The notes under the pieces are model-generated. The model did no database searches and was not told the origin of the DNA. It was given only the letters and a program-made list of their open reading frames with translations. Shown here in pieces: positions 1 through 7,986 of a stretch of 64,000 nucleotides of DNA. This DNA comes from UBA1081 sp045537555. Its GTDB lineage: Bacteria > Bacillota > Clostridia > Oscillospirales > Acutalibacteraceae. Both the position numbers and the translations under genes were made by a program. Each line of letters starts with the position of its first letter. Position 1 is the first letter of the stretch. Location: assembly GCA_045537555.1 (NCBI GenBank), contig JAZSPR010000025.1, positions 37,527 through 101,526 of the forward strand. The letters are read 5' to 3'.

Positions 1-858
1 AACGGAAGTGAATCTGACCTTGAAACAGACTGTGTTGTTCTTTGCATCGGTCATTCCGCAAGGGATACTGTAGAAATGCTCTTTAATAAAGGCATTAAAA
101 TGGAGCAGAAAGCATTCTCTGTGGGTACGAGAATCGAACACCCTCAGGAGCTTATCAATAAAGCTCAGTACGGCAGTATGTGGAATAATCCCGTTCTCGG
201 TGCCGCAGATTATAAACTTTCAAATCATCCTCTCCACGGCAGAGGCGGTTATACATTCTGTATGTGTCCCGGCGGTACGGTTGTTGCCGCATCAAGTGAA
301 GAAGGCGGAATGGTCGTTAACGGCATGAGTGAATATGCACGTGACGGTGAAAATGCAAACTGTGCAATTCTTGTAGGTATTGAGCCCTCATATTTTGAAG
401 ACGATCACCCGTTATCGGGTATCGCATTTCAGAGAAAAATCGAAAGAGCAGGATATGAGCAGGGCGGTTGCGATTACACGGCTCCCGCACAGCTTGTGGG
501 AGATTTTCTCAAAGGTCAGCCTTCAACAAAAAAGGGAAGTGTAAATCCCACATGTCCAACAGGTGTAAATTTCACCGATATCAGAAAAGTTCTTCCCGAT
601 GTTGTTACAACTACAATTTATGATGCTATAGTTGCATGGGATAAGAAACTTCACGGTTACGCACTGCCCGATGCGGTGCTCACTTTCCCCGAAAGCAGAA
701 GCTCATCACCCGTAAGAATTCTTCGTGATGAATTCTTCCAGACAAATGTCAGGGGGCTTTATCCCTGCGGTGAAGGTGCCGGATATGCAGGCGGTATTGT
801 TTCAGCTGCAGTTGACGGTATGAGATGTGCAGAAGCAGTCCTTTCAGATGAAACATAA
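1..858 (+). CDS. FAD-dependent dehydrogenase, C-terminal part (5' end outside window)
   Basis: The frame is already open at base 1 and ends at TAA 856-858, so only the last 285 codons are present. Visible landmarks are VVLCIGHSARDT near the left edge and GLYPCGEGAGYAGGI near the end, the FAD-binding signature of the NAD(FAD)-utilising dehydrogenase family (COG2509-type). In that family FAD binds a two-dinucleotide-fold core; the physiological substrate is generally unknown and I do not assign one. The methionine at base 76 is internal, not a start. The next gene has its own promoter 18 bp downstream, so this gene is probably transcribed separately. Confidence 0.85.
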   Translation, partial: NGSESDLETDCVVLCIGHSARDTVEMLFNKGIKMEQKAFSVGTRIEHPQELINKAQYGSMWNNPVLGAADYKLSNHPLHGRGGYTFCMCPGGTVVAASSEEGGMVVNGMSEYARDGENANCAILVGIEPSYFEDDHPLSGIAFQRKIERAGYEQGGCDYTAPAQLVGDFLKGQPSTKKGSVNPTCPTGVNFTDIRKVLPDVVTTTIYDAIVAWDKKLHGYALPDAVLTFPESRSSSPVRILRDEFFQTNVRGLYPCGEGAGYAGGIVSAAVDGMRCAEAVLSDET

Positions 859-875
859 AATTAAAATATTAGCTA

Positions 876-904
876 TTGTTTAATAATAAATAATATGTTA
901 TAAT
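876..904 (+). promoter_or_regulatory. sigma-A-type promoter of the pseudokinase gene
   Basis: TTGTTT (876-881), 17-bp spacer, TATAAT (899-904). It lies 32 bp before the ATG at 936, and CGGAGG sits next to that start. Seen directly in sequence; activity is inferred. Confidence 0.7.
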
Positions 905-935
905 ACAATAATAAACCTAACGGAGGTATTTTTGT

Positions 936-2726
936 ATGGGTTTTTATAATAATTTATGTCCCGGATGTATGAATGAAATACATGACGCCGAAGTGTGTCC
1001 TTACTGCGGATTTGATATGAATTCACGTCAGGAGGCACCGTATCTTGAATACGGCACCGTTCTTGCCGGTAAATATGTTGTAGGAGACATACTCGAAAGC
1101 AATTCGGAAGGTGTTACATATCTTGGTCTTGACACAATAACAAACAACTGTGTCAGAATCAGGGAGTTCCTTCCCGCCGGCTTTTCAACAAGAGCTCAGG
1201 AAGAAACAGCTGTAAGTGTTATCGGCGATGAACCGATTTACAGACAGTTCCTCAGAGATTTCCTTGATATGTGGCATTCGCTTTTTAAACTCCGCTCAAT
1301 GGAATGTCTTATCACGGTTCTTGACGTATTTGAAGCTAACAATACGGCTTATGCTGTTGCAGAGGCAGACGGCACACAGACTCTTTCCGATTTTCTCAAC
1401 GAAAAAGAAGGTGTTCTTGAATGGTCAGTTATAACAGAAAAGCTTTTCCCCGTTCTTGACGCAATTGAAGCTATTAACGCTGAAGGTGTTATTCACGGTG
1501 CAATTTCACCCGATACACTTTTCCTGTGCGGTAACGGTAAATTCAAGCTCTGGGGCTTCGGTATAAAAGAAATCAGAAAAGCAGAAGGTCAGATTGTTTC
1601 AGATTTAAGACCGGGCTATGCAGCAATTGAGCAGTATTCCAATGATATGAAACTTTCTCCCGCAACCGATGTTTACGGTTTTGTCGCTGTCCTTTATAAA
1701 TGTGTAACGGGTTCAATGCCCGTTGACGCTCAGATACGTTTTGCATCGGATACACTTTCAATCCCCGCTCAGTATGCAAGAGAACTGCCCGATTATGTTC
1801 TTGCTGCATTTATCGGTGCTTTACAGGTTGACCCTTCAGACCGTACATCAGATATAGCAGGTCTTAAACTTTCTTTTACGAAGGAAGTATACGAAAGACG
1901 GAAATTACAGGCAGCGGCAGTTGCAAATGCGGCCCTTATCGACCCTATAAGTGATATGGAAGGTCCGGACCCGAGTAAACTTATAAAAGAGCCCGAACCC
2001 GTTCTTGTAACAGGTCCTTCAGGTGTATCGGTTCTCAGAAATGATACCGAGTCCGCAGGTTCAACGGCTTCAACAGTTGTTATGAGCATCTGTATAGTTC
2101 TTGTTATGCTTATATTCTTCGGTTGTCTTGCTCTTACGGGGGTTATTTCATTCAATTTCGGCGGCGGTATCGGCGGAAAGACAGTTGAAATGCCTAATTT
2201 TGAGAATTACATGAAAGACGACCAGTATATAGTTGATGTTGCAAACAGTTACGGACTTCAGATTACTCTTAACCCCGCTTCATCTGATGTTTATGCTGAA
2301 GGCGTTATCTTCGAGCAGAATATAGCTCCCGGTACAAAGATTGCTAAGGGGTCTCAGGTAGTTCTGACTTACAGTAAAGGTTATTCAACCGTAACTCTTC
2401 CCGATTTTGTCGGTGTTTCCGTTACGGAAACCATTTATTATCTCGGCAGACTCAATCTTTCGTATAACATTGTTGAAAAACAGAATCCCGGCGGACAGAA
2501 AGCAGGGCACGTTGCTTCAATTACTCCTGCTGCAGGTTCTGTAGTTTATGAAGAAACTGAAATCACAGTTGAAGTATGGGGCGATGCTCCTGCAGGAAGC
2601 GGTATTGTAGGCCCTGATACAGGCAGTCAGATTACAGATTCATCTTCTGTTATTGACAGTATTTTCGGTTCACTTTCAGACAGCGTGAGCGGTCTTGGTG
2701 ACACAATCCAGAATTTCTTCGGATAA
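936..2726 (+). CDS. Zinc-ribbon / pseudokinase / transmembrane / PASTA protein
   Basis: This 596-residue membrane protein resembles PASTA-containing Ser/Thr kinases that sense peptidoglycan. Order of parts: a zinc ribbon (C8, C11, C21, C24); a kinase-fold region at about 46-320; a linker; one membrane helix at about 380-404; and two PASTA repeats at about 415-485 and 486-553, outside the cell. The kinase core looks dead: HRD is HGA (187-189), DFG is GFG (207-209), the VAIK lysine region reads CVRIRE (72-77), and the APE region reads AAIEQ (229-233). It could be a signalling scaffold that binds muropeptides. It sits 13 bp before tldD, so it is probably in an operon with tldD-pmbA. Confidence 0.8.
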   Translation: MGFYNNLCPGCMNEIHDAEVCPYCGFDMNSRQEAPYLEYGTVLAGKYVVGDILESNSEGVTYLGLDTITNNCVRIREFLPAGFSTRAQEETAVSVIGDEPIYRQFLRDFLDMWHSLFKLRSMECLITVLDVFEANNTAYAVAEADGTQTLSDFLNEKEGVLEWSVITEKLFPVLDAIEAINAEGVIHGAISPDTLFLCGNGKFKLWGFGIKEIRKAEGQIVSDLRPGYAAIEQYSNDMKLSPATDVYGFVAVLYKCVTGSMPVDAQIRFASDTLSIPAQYARELPDYVLAAFIGALQVDPSDRTSDIAGLKLSFTKEVYERRKLQAAAVANAALIDPISDMEGPDPSKLIKEPEPVLVTGPSGVSVLRNDTESAGSTASTVVMSICIVLVMLIFFGCLALTGVISFNFGGGIGGKTVEMPNFENYMKDDQYIVDVANSYGLQITLNPASSDVYAEGVIFEQNIAPGTKIAKGSQVVLTYSKGYSTVTLPDFVGVSVTETIYYLGRLNLSYNIVEKQNPGGQKAGHVASITPAAGSVVYEETEITVEVWGDAPAGSGIVGPDTGSQITDSSSVIDSIFGSLSDSVSGLGDTIQNFFG

Positions 2727-2739
2727 TGGAGGCATTATA

Positions 2740-4122
2740 ATGCTTGAAAATCTCATTAAAAAGCATATTGACGGCATTCAGGAATATGCAGAACTTCGTG
2801 CTCAGGTCAATTCATCTGCAAAGGTGCGTATTTCATCAGGTAACCTTGTTGTAAATACCCGTGTAACATCAGGCGGTGTGAGTGCGAGAGTATATAAAAA
2901 CGGTGTTTACGGCTTTTCATCAATGGGTGAATACTCCGATGAAAGCATAAAGAGTGTTCTCGGTGCCGCAAAAGATAATGCTGTTTTTCTTGATAAATGC
3001 GTAAATAAGGGAAAAACGCCTCTTATCCTTACCGATAAGGCATTTTATCAGGGAGATATAAAATATATCGATGTTCCTCAGAAAGTTCTTATTGACTACG
3101 CAAGAGAGCTTGATGACTATATCGTCAATAAATATCCCGACCTTGCAAGCAGAAGTGTTATCATCGCTTCGGATGCAATCGAAAAGCTCCTTCATGTTAC
3201 AACAGGCAGTTTTTCACATTCACTTGCACCCCGTTCATGTATTTATGTTTACATGGCTGCTGAATGTTCAGACGGTTCAACGGTTGAGCTTTTTGATATC
3301 ATGAACTGCGGTAAGGGATTCTTTACAGAGCTTTTCAGCACTCCTGCAGAACTTTATGAAAAGGTTGATGACCTTTATGAAAAGCTTATGGCAAAAAAAG
3401 AAGGTGTTTTCTCGGAAGCGGGTGTGTGTGACTGTATTATTGATTCTTCAATTGCAGGTATGATTGCCCACGAAGCAGTAGGACACACCGTTGAAGCAGA
3501 CCTTGTTCTTGCAGGCTCCGTTGCTGCAACAAACCTCGGTAAACAGGTTGCATCAGATAAAATCACCATAATTGACTTCGCTCATACAGCATTCGGCAAG
3601 GAAGTTCCTCTGCCCGTTTATGTTGATGATGAAGGTACTCCCTGCGAAGATGCCGTTCTTATTAAAGACGGTATTCTTACAGGATATATGAACAATAAAG
3701 AGAGTGCAATGCACTTCGGAATGAAGCCTCTCGGCAATGCGAGAGCATACGGTTTCTCAGATGAACCTCTTATCAGAATGAGAAACACAGCCATTCTTCC
3801 CGGTACAGATAAACTCGAAGATATGATAGCTTCAATTGATAACGGATATTATCTCACACGTACACAGAACGGTCAGGCAGACACAACGGGTGAGTTTATG
3901 TTCGGTATCACAATGGGCTATGAAATCAAAAACGGTAAGCTCGGAAGAGCTATAAGAGACACCACAATCTCAGGTGTTGCATTTGAAACGCTTAAAACAG
4001 TTGATATGCTTTCAGACAAAATGGGCTGGTCTTCATCAGGTTACTGCGGCAAAAAACAGCCGATGCCCGTATCTGACGGCGGTCCCGATGTCAAGTGCAG
4101 AATCAACATCGGCGGACGATAA
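2740..4122 (+). CDS. tldD: TldD-family metalloprotease
   Basis: The protein has 460 residues from the ATG at 2740, chosen because GGAGG lies 8 nt upstream; a longer in-frame reading from 2695 would overlap the preceding gene. The zinc-binding HExxxH motif is present as HEAVGH (residues 244-249). TldD pairs with TldE/PmbA into a protease that digests unfolded peptides and processes modified peptides such as microcin B17 in E. coli; this is family knowledge. The partner gene follows after 15 bp. Being next to a PASTA pseudokinase is unusual and no modified-peptide cluster is visible here, so a housekeeping role is more likely. Confidence 0.88.
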   Translation: MLENLIKKHIDGIQEYAELRAQVNSSAKVRISSGNLVVNTRVTSGGVSARVYKNGVYGFSSMGEYSDESIKSVLGAAKDNAVFLDKCVNKGKTPLILTDKAFYQGDIKYIDVPQKVLIDYARELDDYIVNKYPDLASRSVIIASDAIEKLLHVTTGSFSHSLAPRSCIYVYMAAECSDGSTVELFDIMNCGKGFFTELFSTPAELYEKVDDLYEKLMAKKEGVFSEAGVCDCIIDSSIAGMIAHEAVGHTVEADLVLAGSVAATNLGKQVASDKITIIDFAHTAFGKEVPLPVYVDDEGTPCEDAVLIKDGILTGYMNNKESAMHFGMKPLGNARAYGFSDEPLIRMRNTAILPGTDKLEDMIASIDNGYYLTRTQNGQADTTGEFMFGITMGYEIKNGKLGRAIRDTTISGVAFETLKTVDMLSDKMGWSSSGYCGKKQPMPVSDGGPDVKCRINIGGR

Positions 4123-4137
4123 GAAAGGGGAGTAGTT

Positions 4138-5442
4138 ATGAATATTTCAGAACTTAAAGAAATTGCTCAGTATACGCTCTCCCGTCTTAAGGAGTACGGT
4201 GCTGATGAAGCACAGTGCAAGGTTCAGTTCGGTGTTGTTGATGAAATCAATGTTGATGCGGGAGAATTCAGCCTTATGCGTTCAACATTTGACAGCGCTG
4301 TTACAATGAAAGTCATCAAGGATATGAAAAAAGGCGTCATTGCTATAAACAAAATTGATAAAGATTCAATTGATGAAGCGGCAAAAGAGTGTGTTGCCGC
4401 CGCAGAAGTTGCTTCCGAAGACGATTGTCTTTCAATCGCAGAAAAACAGGAGAATGAAGACTTCTCATTCGGTGTTTCCGAAAGTGACAGAGAAAAATTC
4501 TTTGAAAGAATAAAAGAATATCTTGATGATGTCAATAAAGAGTTCCCCAAAGTGTTTATTGAACAGTTAATTGCTGATTTTGCAGATTCAAAATCCGTTT
4601 ATGCAAACACAAACGGAACTGAGTTTTCATACAGAACAGCTTATTATTCAATGGGTTCAATGTATTCAGCACATGACGGAGACATGACAACATCATTTAA
4701 TTCAACAGGTGTTGATTTTGTTGACCTGAGTGAGCCTATAATGAATAAAGGTACTCAGAGAATGATGTATGAGCTGTGTGAAAAAGAACTCGAAGCCGAG
4801 CCTTTTGAAGGCAAATTTACAGGTGTTGCAGTATTTGCTCCCTCAGCTCTCGGTGATATTATCGGTACTGCAATCGACAACTTCACAGGTGACGAAACAA
4901 TCATTGACAGTACAAGCCCGTGGAGAAACAAGCTCAATGAAAAAGTTGCATCTGATTCTCTTACGGTAAGACTTATTCCGATTGATGAAAGAATCATCGG
5001 CGGTGAAAGATACACGGCAGAAGGCTACAGAACAGAAAATTGCGATATTATTAAGAACGGTATTCTTGAAAACTTCACTCTGAGTGAATATGCGGCAAGA
5101 AAATCGGGTGAAAAAAGATGTCCTACACTTTCAAGCTGTATGGAAGTTGTCGCAGGCAATACTCCTTACGATGAACTCATTTCAAAGATTCATAAGGGCA
5201 TTCTCGTATGCCGTGTGTCAGGCGGTTCACCTGCAGGAAACGGTGATTTCTCAGGCGTTGCCAAGAATTCATTCCTTATTGAAAACGGTAAAATCACAAA
5301 GCCCGTTCTTGAAACAATGCTCAGCGGTAACCTTGCAGATATGCTTATGAATGTTACCGATATTTCAAAGGAAACTGCCGAAGACGGTTCAACTGTCTAT
5401 CCGTGGGTTGCTTTTGACGGTGTTACAGTTTCGGGTAAATAA
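4138..5442 (+). CDS. pmbA: PmbA/TldE-family protein, TldD partner
   Basis: 434 residues from the ATG at 4138, preceded by GAAAGGGGAG. The family similarity runs full length, with typical late segments such as GGSPAGNGDFSGVAKNSF and a C-terminal PWVAFDGVTVSG. Unlike its neighbour it has no HExxxH motif, as expected for TldE, the subunit that shapes the heterodimer's active site without binding the metal itself. It lies 15 bp downstream of tldD on the same strand and is almost certainly co-expressed. A separate promoter for the next small gene begins 20 bp after its stop. Confidence 0.85.
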   Translation: MNISELKEIAQYTLSRLKEYGADEAQCKVQFGVVDEINVDAGEFSLMRSTFDSAVTMKVIKDMKKGVIAINKIDKDSIDEAAKECVAAAEVASEDDCLSIAEKQENEDFSFGVSESDREKFFERIKEYLDDVNKEFPKVFIEQLIADFADSKSVYANTNGTEFSYRTAYYSMGSMYSAHDGDMTTSFNSTGVDFVDLSEPIMNKGTQRMMYELCEKELEAEPFEGKFTGVAVFAPSALGDIIGTAIDNFTGDETIIDSTSPWRNKLNEKVASDSLTVRLIPIDERIIGGERYTAEGYRTENCDIIKNGILENFTLSEYAARKSGEKRCPTLSSCMEVVAGNTPYDELISKIHKGILVCRVSGGSPAGNGDFSGVAKNSFLIENGKITKPVLETMLSGNLADMLMNVTDISKETAEDGSTVYPWVAFDGVTVSGK

Positions 5443-5461
5443 GAAAAATTTGCAAATCCTC

Positions 5462-5490
5462 TTGAAATTGTAGTATTATTATGTTATATT
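5462..5490 (+). promoter_or_regulatory. sigma-A-type promoter of the small Thr-tailed peptide gene
   Basis: TTGAAA (5462-5467), 17-bp spacer, TATATT (5485-5490), 37 bp before the ATG at 5527. Strong match to consensus. With the terminator at 5704-5731 it makes the small gene its own transcription unit. Confidence 0.7.
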
Positions 5491-5526
5491 ATTTACAGAA
5501 AACTATATTGAAAGTGAGGTAAAATT

Positions 5527-5688
5527 ATGAATCTTAATACAATTATTGTTACACTTGACTATCTTATCAGAAAAGTTATGGCTCTGCTTGATTCACTTAT
5601 GGAAAAACTCGGTATTACAACAACTGCTCCTGAAACAACAACAGTTGCTGACGGCGAAACAACAACAGCTCCCGCAGCTGAAGTATAA
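5527..5688 (+). CDS. Small hypothetical protein, helix plus Thr-rich tail
   Basis: A 53-residue ORF with its own promoter, a GAGGT ribosome site 7 nt before the ATG, and a terminator directly after it, which together make it a convincing gene. Residues 1-30 form a hydrophobic/amphipathic helix with only a few charges (MNLNTIIVTLDYLIRKVMAL...). Residues 31-53 are Thr/Pro/Glu-rich (TTTAPETTTVADGETTTAPA), like the linker in the dockerin protein at 21.2-22.6 kb. I do not recognise a family. A short membrane-associated peptide with an extended tail is possible. Confidence 0.65.
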   Translation: MNLNTIIVTLDYLIRKVMALLDSLMEKLGITTTAPETTTVADGETTTAPAAEV

Positions 5689-5703
5689 GTTCTGTAAATC
5701 AAT

Positions 5704-5731
5704 TGCTCCTCATCTGAGGGGCAGTTTTTTT
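5704..5731 (+). terminator. Rho-independent terminator
   Basis: Stem TGCTCCTC / GAGGGGCA with an ATCT loop, followed by seven T residues (5725-5731). It closes the small peptide unit 16 bp after its stop. Confidence 0.85.
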
Positions 5732-5843
5732 GTCTCTTTAGGTGTAGAAACGAGCGGAGCAAAAATAAAAACGGCGAGCTGAAAGCAAGCCGAAAAAAAT
5801 ATGCAGAAGAAATCTCCGAGTATTTAACTCCACGGAAAGTAGA

Positions 5844-5872
5844 TTGATGTTTTTTATGCAATCTGATATTAT
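5844..5872 (+). promoter_or_regulatory. Promoter of the HTH-desulfoferrodoxin gene
   Basis: TTGATG (5844-5849), 17-bp spacer, TATTAT (5867-5872), 28 bp before the ATG at 5901. No obvious operator repeat is visible around it. Confidence 0.6.
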
Positions 5873-5900
5873 ATATCTATAAATCCGAAGGAGAATAACA

Positions 5901-6485
5901 ATGAATACATATATTACAGGCACGGTAATCAAAAAACTGCGTGAAGAAAAAGGTATGACACAGTTGCAACTTGCAGAAGCCACGGGAGTCAGCGACAAAG
6001 CCGTGTCAAAATGGGAAACAGCAAAGGGACTGCCCGATATCACACTCATTGAGCCCCTTGCAAAAGCTCTGAGGGTATCTGTAATGGAACTTATGTCAGG
6101 CGACACAGTTATAAATAAAAATACATCATCAAATATGCTTCGTTCTAAATTCTATGTCTGTCCAGTATGCGGAAATATCATTCATACAACGGGTGATGCT
6201 GTTATAAGCTGTTGCGGAATAACTCTTCCTCCTCTTGAAGCCGAAGAAACAGATTATGACCATAAAATAAATATTGAAAAAGTTGAGGATGAACATTTTA
6301 TCACAATAAACCATAGTATGACAAAAACTCATTTTATCTCATTTATTGCTTATCTTACATCTGACAGAGTTCAATTTGTAAAATTCTATCCGGAAGGCAA
6401 TGCCGAAACAAGGTTTCAGCTAAGAGGACGGGGATATATTTATATTTATTGCAATAAACACGGGCTTATGAAACAGAAGATTTAA
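5901..6485 (+). CDS. XRE-type HTH regulator fused to a desulfoferrodoxin (superoxide reductase-like) module
   Basis: 194 residues in two parts. Residues 8-62 are a XRE/Cro helix-turn-helix (GMTQLQLAEATGVSDKAVSK). Residues 85-192 match desulfoferrodoxin: a rubredoxin-like Cys set C87, C90, C104, C105 (centre I), then the five ligands of the catalytic ferrous site, H121, H138 (NHSM), H144 (THF), C184 and H187 (YCNKHGL). All iron ligands are kept, so the module should bind iron. In stand-alone enzymes this domain reduces superoxide to peroxide. Fused to a DNA-binding domain it may sense superoxide or redox state; that is inference. Single gene with its own promoter and terminator. Confidence 0.82.
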   Translation: MNTYITGTVIKKLREEKGMTQLQLAEATGVSDKAVSKWETAKGLPDITLIEPLAKALRVSVMELMSGDTVINKNTSSNMLRSKFYVCPVCGNIIHTTGDAVISCCGITLPPLEAEETDYDHKINIEKVEDEHFITINHSMTKTHFISFIAYLTSDRVQFVKFYPEGNAETRFQLRGRGYIYIYCNKHGLMKQKI

Positions 6486-6492
6486 TTATAAG

Positions 6493-6530
6493 AAAAAATC
6501 CTCCATGGGTTCATGGAGGAAAAATTTTTG
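6493..6530. terminator. Bidirectional terminator
   Basis: Stem TCCTCCATG (6499-6507) / CATGGAGGA (6512-6520), with an A-run on the left and a T-run on the right. It serves the convergent genes ending at 6485 (+) and 6532 (-). Confidence 0.8.
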
Positions 6531-6531
6531 C

Positions 6532-7959
6532 TTACTTTTTAAGCGATTCTCTGAGTTTTTTTCCGTAATTTCTCATTTCCAGAACAATGTCGCCTTCAGC
6601 ATGGAAGTAGCAGTCTTTCTTTGAAAGAATTTTATATTCAAGCTCTCTCAGACCCATAATTACAAGACCGCCGACAAATGCGCTTGCAAGAATTATGAAG
6701 AAGAGGGGAAGTCTGCATGTAAGGAAATCGCCTGAACGAAGGGGAAGAGTGAAACTCATGTAAATTTCACCTGCTTCAAAAAGCTCGGTATAGGTGTAAT
6801 CAACAGCACCGTATGTATAGTTGCCTGTTGCATATTTCGGGAGACTTCCGTCTGTGTATGCAGTGTTCACAATGCCGAAAAGTGCTGTCAGAACACCGCC
6901 GACTGCAGAACCAGCCATAAGTCCGGGGATAACCGTAAACGGACTTCTCATTGCCATAGGCATTGAGGGGGCAATTGTAAGCTTGATGTTTTCAAAGAAG
7001 GCATTAATGGGACCTGTTGTTGCAAGGTTGAAATCATCTGTATTTGTCTTTCCGCCCTTTTTGAAAAGTTTGCAGTTGAGAATACCGAAGAAAGCAGTCC
7101 AGCCGATTGTAATGAAACAAACTGAATATATAGTAATAAGCTGAGCATTACCCGTTGCAAGATATGAAGCTGTTGCAACGGAGAATGCCGCAAGAGAAAC
7201 AGGTCCTATTGTGTCGAAACCTACCATAAGTCCCATGATGAGTGCGGCAAGAACAACATTTGATGATGCAACATCAGAAAGAATAATATAAAGCTTTTCT
7301 GCGAGAACGCCGAAGGGGAGTTCAATACCGTATTTTACGAGAATGAATGTCAGAGCACACATTGCTACGGGAATGATAAGTACCATAACAATAAGGTCAA
7401 CACCTTCAATGATTGTTATACCTCTGAGATCTTCGGGGATGGCTTTTATTTTGTTTCTTATTTTACCTATAATTTTATCAATACCGTTGCCGATGCTGAT
7501 TTTCGCTCTGTCCCAGCCTGCGTAAAGCAGTTTTATTCCGAGTGCAAGGAATACAGCCATAATAAGATAACCCATATATCCTATAGCAGTTGCATTCTGA
7601 TAATTCGCAGGTGTTGCAAAGAAACAAGCATACATGTTTTCGGCACTTGCAGATGCTTCTGTAAAGTGGCAAAAATAAACAGACAATGCAAGTGACGGTG
7701 CTATTGCGGGAATACCTGCAATGAGATAGGATACAACTACAGCGAGAGCTACAAAGAAGAAATCGGTTGCCCAGAAAAGGATGAACCATAATGCAGGTTC
7801 GTTTTCTGCTCCCGTTGCTCCGAGCATGTGATATGTTTGGAATAAGTTCTGAATTACAAAGAAGAAACCTGCACCGAGTGCACCGAAAAGCTGAACAATG
7901 AACATAATCGATGTTGCACGGTAGATTTTACTCTTTGTGTCAAGATAGAGGTTTTTCAT
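6532..7959 (-). CDS. PTS EIIC-like membrane permease (orphan)
   Basis: 475 residues, strongly hydrophobic, about nine or ten membrane segments. The segments GFDTIGPVSLAAFSVATASY and ATTGPINAFFENIKLTIAPS carry the GP(V/I)N-like signatures of fructose-type phosphotransferase IIC domains, and SPFTVIPGLMAGSAVGG also fits. No EIIA or EIIB domain is attached, and no PTS partner gene, sugar kinase or regulator lies nearby, so the substrate cannot be named. It follows the SEDS gene by 27 bp on the same strand and probably shares its promoter at 9196-9224. An uncharacterised EIIC-like transporter working without phosphorylation is an alternative. Confidence 0.55.
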   Translation of the reverse strand: MKNLYLDTKSKIYRATSIMFIVQLFGALGAGFFFVIQNLFQTYHMLGATGAENEPALWFILFWATDFFFVALAVVVSYLIAGIPAIAPSLALSVYFCHFTEASASAENMYACFFATPANYQNATAIGYMGYLIMAVFLALGIKLLYAGWDRAKISIGNGIDKIIGKIRNKIKAIPEDLRGITIIEGVDLIVMVLIIPVAMCALTFILVKYGIELPFGVLAEKLYIILSDVASSNVVLAALIMGLMVGFDTIGPVSLAAFSVATASYLATGNAQLITIYSVCFITIGWTAFFGILNCKLFKKGGKTNTDDFNLATTGPINAFFENIKLTIAPSMPMAMRSPFTVIPGLMAGSAVGGVLTALFGIVNTAYTDGSLPKYATGNYTYGAVDYTYTELFEAGEIYMSFTLPLRSGDFLTCRLPLFFIILASAFVGGLVIMGLRELEYKILSKKDCYFHAEGDIVLEMRNYGKKLRESLKK

Positions 7960-7986
7960 TTTTCTTTTTCCCTTTCACATTTTTAT

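Noticed and set aside
3375..3569. Minus-strand ORF inside tldD
   Set aside because: A shadow of tldD in an antisense frame: no ribosome site, and the tldD frame explains the coding signal. The same holds for other antisense frames such as those within rimO, the his genes and spoIIIA.
5738..6106. Minus-strand ORF opposite the HTH-desulfoferrodoxin gene
   Set aside because: Overlaps a well supported gene with promoter and ribosome site; no signal of its own.
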